35,898 bases of DNA from Gammaproteobacteria bacterium. Its GTDB lineage: Bacteria; Pseudomonadota; Gammaproteobacteria; JAJFKG01. A program made the position numbers and the translations under genes. The stretch spans positions 197,985 to 233,882 of the forward strand of contig JAJFKG010000051.1 in NCBI GenBank assembly GCA_021773335.1, written 5' to 3'. The stretch's first letter is position 1. Each line of letters begins with the position of its first letter. The notes under the pieces were generated by a model. That model worked only from the letters and a program-made list of their open reading frames with translations. It was not told the origin of the DNA and did no database searches. Shown here one piece after another: positions 35,458-35,898 of this stretch.

Positions 35458-35484
35458 TTGAGATCACAAATTGTGATCTCAAAG
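35458..35484. repeat. Perfect 27-base intergenic palindrome
   Basis: Arms TTTGAGATCACAA and TTGTGATCTCAAA around a single A. It lies 108 bases upstream of the ORF6N start. On the minus strand one frame reads LRSQIVISN, like the ORF6N motif, so it could be an operator or a fragment of a second ORF6N gene. Confidence 0.8.
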
Positions 35485-35762
35485 ATTTTCCAATTTTACG
35501 CAAACTAGGGCGTAAATAAATTGAATGGTGGACTATAAATAAAGCTGTGGATAATAAGGCATATACGGATAGATGTTTTCGTTGCTCACTTTCATCGGGT
35601 TGAATTTTACAAGTTAAATAATACGAAAGGCTGTTCTTTATGAGGGTGGTTTTTAATAGATTAGATTATTTTTCATATTGGGCAAACTTTTTGTATTGGT
35701 TTTAGGAGGCCGCAATCATAAAAAAAGTTTTTCCTAATGTTTTTACTAGCTACCCCAAATCC
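35485..35762. other. Gene-free AT-rich stretch near the window end
   Basis: About 280 bases with no credible ORF. A strong AGGAGG (35705-35710) is followed 8 bases later by ATA rather than a start codon, so I do not call a gene there. Confidence 0.4.
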
Positions 35763-35898
35763 TCACTCAATCACATCACTCTTATACACCGCATTATCAT
35801 TGACATAATCGAGTTGATTAATAATGCCGAGATAGAGCGAATAAAATAAGGCTTCACTAATCGTATTCGCGTTAAGCTTGTGCTTTATCATTTGCATA
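35763..35898 (-). CDS. C-terminal part of an unrecognised protein (runs off the window)
   Basis: On the minus strand a frame enters from beyond the right edge and ends with TGA at 35763-35765; an ATG at 35897 could also be its start (44 residues). The visible part includes IKHKLNANTISEALFYSLYL and ends DNAVYKSDVIE. The balanced composition and helical character look protein-like, but I recognise no family. Confidence 0.4.
   Translation of the reverse strand, partial: MQMIKHKLNANTISEALFYSLYLGIINQLDYVNDNAVYKSDVIE

Noticed and set aside
35705..35762. Small gene after the AGGAGG at 35705
   Set aside because: The codon at the right spacing is ATA, and no ATG, GTG or TTG follows in a suitable position.

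Overview
The window looks like a piece of a gammaproteobacterial chromosome, most likely from the order Legionellales (Coxiellaceae/Legionellaceae-like). The grounds are two LbtU-type siderophore porins, a pilABCD-coaE-zapD cluster, a metG-rnfB-nth-DUF1841 cluster, a csrA paralogue, an ankyrin-repeat protein and AT-leaning coding sequence. The assignment is inferred from gene content only; no rRNA is present.

Left part (1-11,750), mostly housekeeping. It opens with the 3' part of a 2-Cys peroxiredoxin gene, followed by an LbtU-like porin, pyrC (minus strand), a TerC-family membrane protein and a second, larger LbtU-like porin preceded by a good Fur-box candidate. A minus-strand cluster metG > rnfB-like > nth > DUF1841 follows, then a Dus-type tRNA-dihydrouridine synthase, and csrA overlapping a small helical protein gene.

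Middle part (11,870-24,400). This holds an XRE/S24-like repressor whose catalytic Lys position appears substituted, a VanX-type D-Ala-D-Ala dipeptidase, and a 1,428-residue 'evolved' VgrG carrying a C-terminal alpha/beta-hydrolase (candidate type VI secretion lipase/esterase effector). After these come secA-mutT, an ankyrin protein with nearly identical internal repeats, a c5-like cytochrome and a tandem REP-like repeat.

Type IV pilus block (24,395-29,988, minus strand): pilA > pilB > pilC > pilD > coaE > zapD. The pilin has an unusually long leader with Ala instead of Gly before the cleavage site, and PilB lacks the usual N-terminal domain.

Right part (30,291-35,898). A tRNA-Thr(CGU) gene with its own promoter is followed directly by an AT-rich accessory region: clusters of palindromes, a GST-like gene, a chimera of a truncated ORF6N gene and a truncated AEC transporter, a small secreted protein, a higBA toxin-antitoxin operon with a palindromic operator, and an intact ORF6N gene. 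Four copies of a short direct repeat, all in one orientation, punctuate this region; two flank the intact ORF6N gene and two flank the broken one. This repeat-bounded ORF6N arrangement is the most unusual structure in the window.
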